Assembly: GCA_005405945.1 (NCBI GenBank)
Contig: BJHW01000001.1
Coordinates: 5,704,001-5,768,000, forward strand
Length of the DNA: 64,000 nucleotides
Reading direction: 5' to 3'
DNA from: Streptomyces violaceusniger
GTDB taxonomy: Bacteria; Actinomycetota; Actinomycetes; Streptomycetales; Streptomycetaceae
Shown: piece after piece, positions 63,448-64,000 of the stretch
How positions within the stretch are numbered: position 1 is the stretch's first letter
Layout: each line of letters begins with the position of its first letter
Made by a program: the position numbers and the translations under genes
Notes under the pieces: generated by a model
The model's input: the letters and a program-made list of their open reading frames with translations, nothing else
The model's database searches: none
Told to the model about the DNA's origin: nothing

Positions 63448-63595
63448 TCTGAGAGGCTTGACAGCCGCAGAAATGCGCAGAAGACGTAGCAAGCACTGAC
63501 GACGTACCAAGCGTGGACGACACAGCACGAGCAGCACGACGCACAACACGCACAAGACACGAGCGTAAGACGCACAAGAGCAGAGGGAGATGGCG

Positions 63596-64000
63596 ATGAG
63601 CGCAGCCGACGACGGCGGCAACCGCAGCCTCGGCCAGCTGGTGGCGACGGCGACCACCGAGCTGTCGGCGCTGGTGCACGACGAGATCGCGCTGGCCAAG
63701 GCCGAGCTCCGGGTGGGGGCCAAGAAGGCCGCGGTCGGCAGCGGCGCGGGGATGGTAGCCGGGGTGCTGCTGCTGTTCTCGCTGCCGGTGCTGAGTTTCG
63801 CCCTCGCCTACGGGATGCGCTCGTGGACCGGCCTCGGCCTCGCCTGGTGCTTCCTGATCGTGGGCGGGATCTACTGGCTGTTCGCCGGGATCCTGGGACT
63901 GCTGGCGCTGCTGAAGTTCAAGAAGGTCAAGGCCCCGAAGCGGTCGATTTCCTCGTCCAAGGAGACGGCCGCCGTACTGGGGAGCGTCAAGCCGCATCCG
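63596..64000 (+). CDS. Holin superfamily-like small membrane protein (DUF1469 type), cut by window end
   Basis: From ATG 63596 (GGGAG seven bases upstream; ATG 63590 is in frame) to the window edge without a stop. It has a helical N-terminus (LGQLVATATTELSALVHDEI, ALAKAELRVG), then two transmembrane hairpin helices (VAGVLLLFSLPVLSFALAYG and a second ending FAGILGLLALLKF) and a Lys/Ser tail. This is the phage_holin_3_6/actinobacterial DUF1469 pattern, usually a chromosomal membrane protein rather than a phage gene. It follows nhaA by 148 bases, within which TTGACA at 63458-63463 could be a promoter element. Function unknown. Confidence 0.85.
   Translation, partial: MSAADDGGNRSLGQLVATATTELSALVHDEIALAKAELRVGAKKAAVGSGAGMVAGVLLLFSLPVLSFALAYGMRSWTGLGLAWCFLIVGGIYWLFAGILGLLALLKFKKVKAPKRSISSSKETAAVLGSVKPHP

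Noticed and set aside
63596..64000. Phage origin for the holin-family gene
   Set aside because: The family name is misleading; such proteins are ordinary chromosomal genes in actinomycetes, and no other phage genes are present.

Overview
The window is about 72% G+C with third-position-biased codons, GTG/TTG starts and GGAGG-type ribosome binding sites. It carries bldG, a DUF397 gene, DUF4244 pilin/Tad genes and NarL-type two-component pairs, so it is chromosomal DNA of a Streptomyces or a very close relative. The right half (about 29-64 kb) has the gene order known around topA-bldG-acsA in Streptomyces coelicolor (SCO354x-SCO356x, recalled from memory). The left half looks more accessory.

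Layout. 1-1.1 kb: M50 membrane protease (cut by the window edge) and a DUF397 protein. 1.4-4.3 kb: family A DNA polymerase and an MreB-like protein. 4.4-7.1 kb: two ECF sigma/zinc anti-sigma pairs, convergent with an lspA-type signal peptidase. 7.9-12.9 kb: leftward GH5 cellulase behind a stand-alone receiver, an array of about nine 49-bp repeats, and a GH6 cellulase behind a subtilisin-like protein that has lost its whole catalytic triad. 13.2-18.3 kb: rightward GtrA, GT2, polytopic PMT-like glycosyltransferase and a membrane-anchored Ig-like repeat protein. 18.5-26 kb: two histidine kinase/response regulator pairs around a PAP2 phosphatase, ending in an eroded polyprenyl synthetase. 26-29 kb: stress-type genes (PRC barrel, small membrane proteins, a SigB/SigF-family sigma factor) and a DUF4232 lipoprotein. 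29.1 kb: tRNA-Thr(CGT). 29.3-42.3 kb, all leftward: TAP-like lipoprotein hydrolase, DNA polymerase III delta prime, an MFS-thymidylate kinase fusion, topoisomerase I, a membrane protein, a methyltransferase and a lipoprotein. 42.5-46.5 kb: proton-pumping pyrophosphatase, then a SpoIIAB-like kinase and BldG. 46.6-49 kb: DECH helicase, convergent with a leftward Tad pilus locus (49-54.4 kb). 54.8-64 kb: HAD phosphatase, probable 6S-like RNA interval, degenerate Fic-like protein, ParA/CooC-like ATPase, SulP remnant plus carbonic anhydrase, acetyl-CoA synthetase, NhaA antiporter, and a holin-family membrane protein cut by the window end.

How the genes may work together (inference). The 7.9-26 kb stretch combines beta-glucan hydrolases, a lipid-linked glycosylation module, PAP2 and prenyl-chain enzymes and two-component regulation. 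It is the best candidate for an undescribed surface-glycan system. The inactive subtilisin homologue paired with a cellulase is the most unusual single item.

Quality warning. Ten to fifteen places need exactly one extra base, nearly always in a run of three to five G or C, to restore a gene: GH5, GH6, the TAP-like hydrolase (three times), TadE, TadB (four times), CpaF, the Fic-like gene, NhaA, probably SulP-carbonic anhydrase, and the anti-sigma/lspA junction. All are missing bases and none is an extra base. This points to consensus errors in homopolymers rather than gene decay, so genes typed here as pseudogene for that reason are probably intact in the organism.
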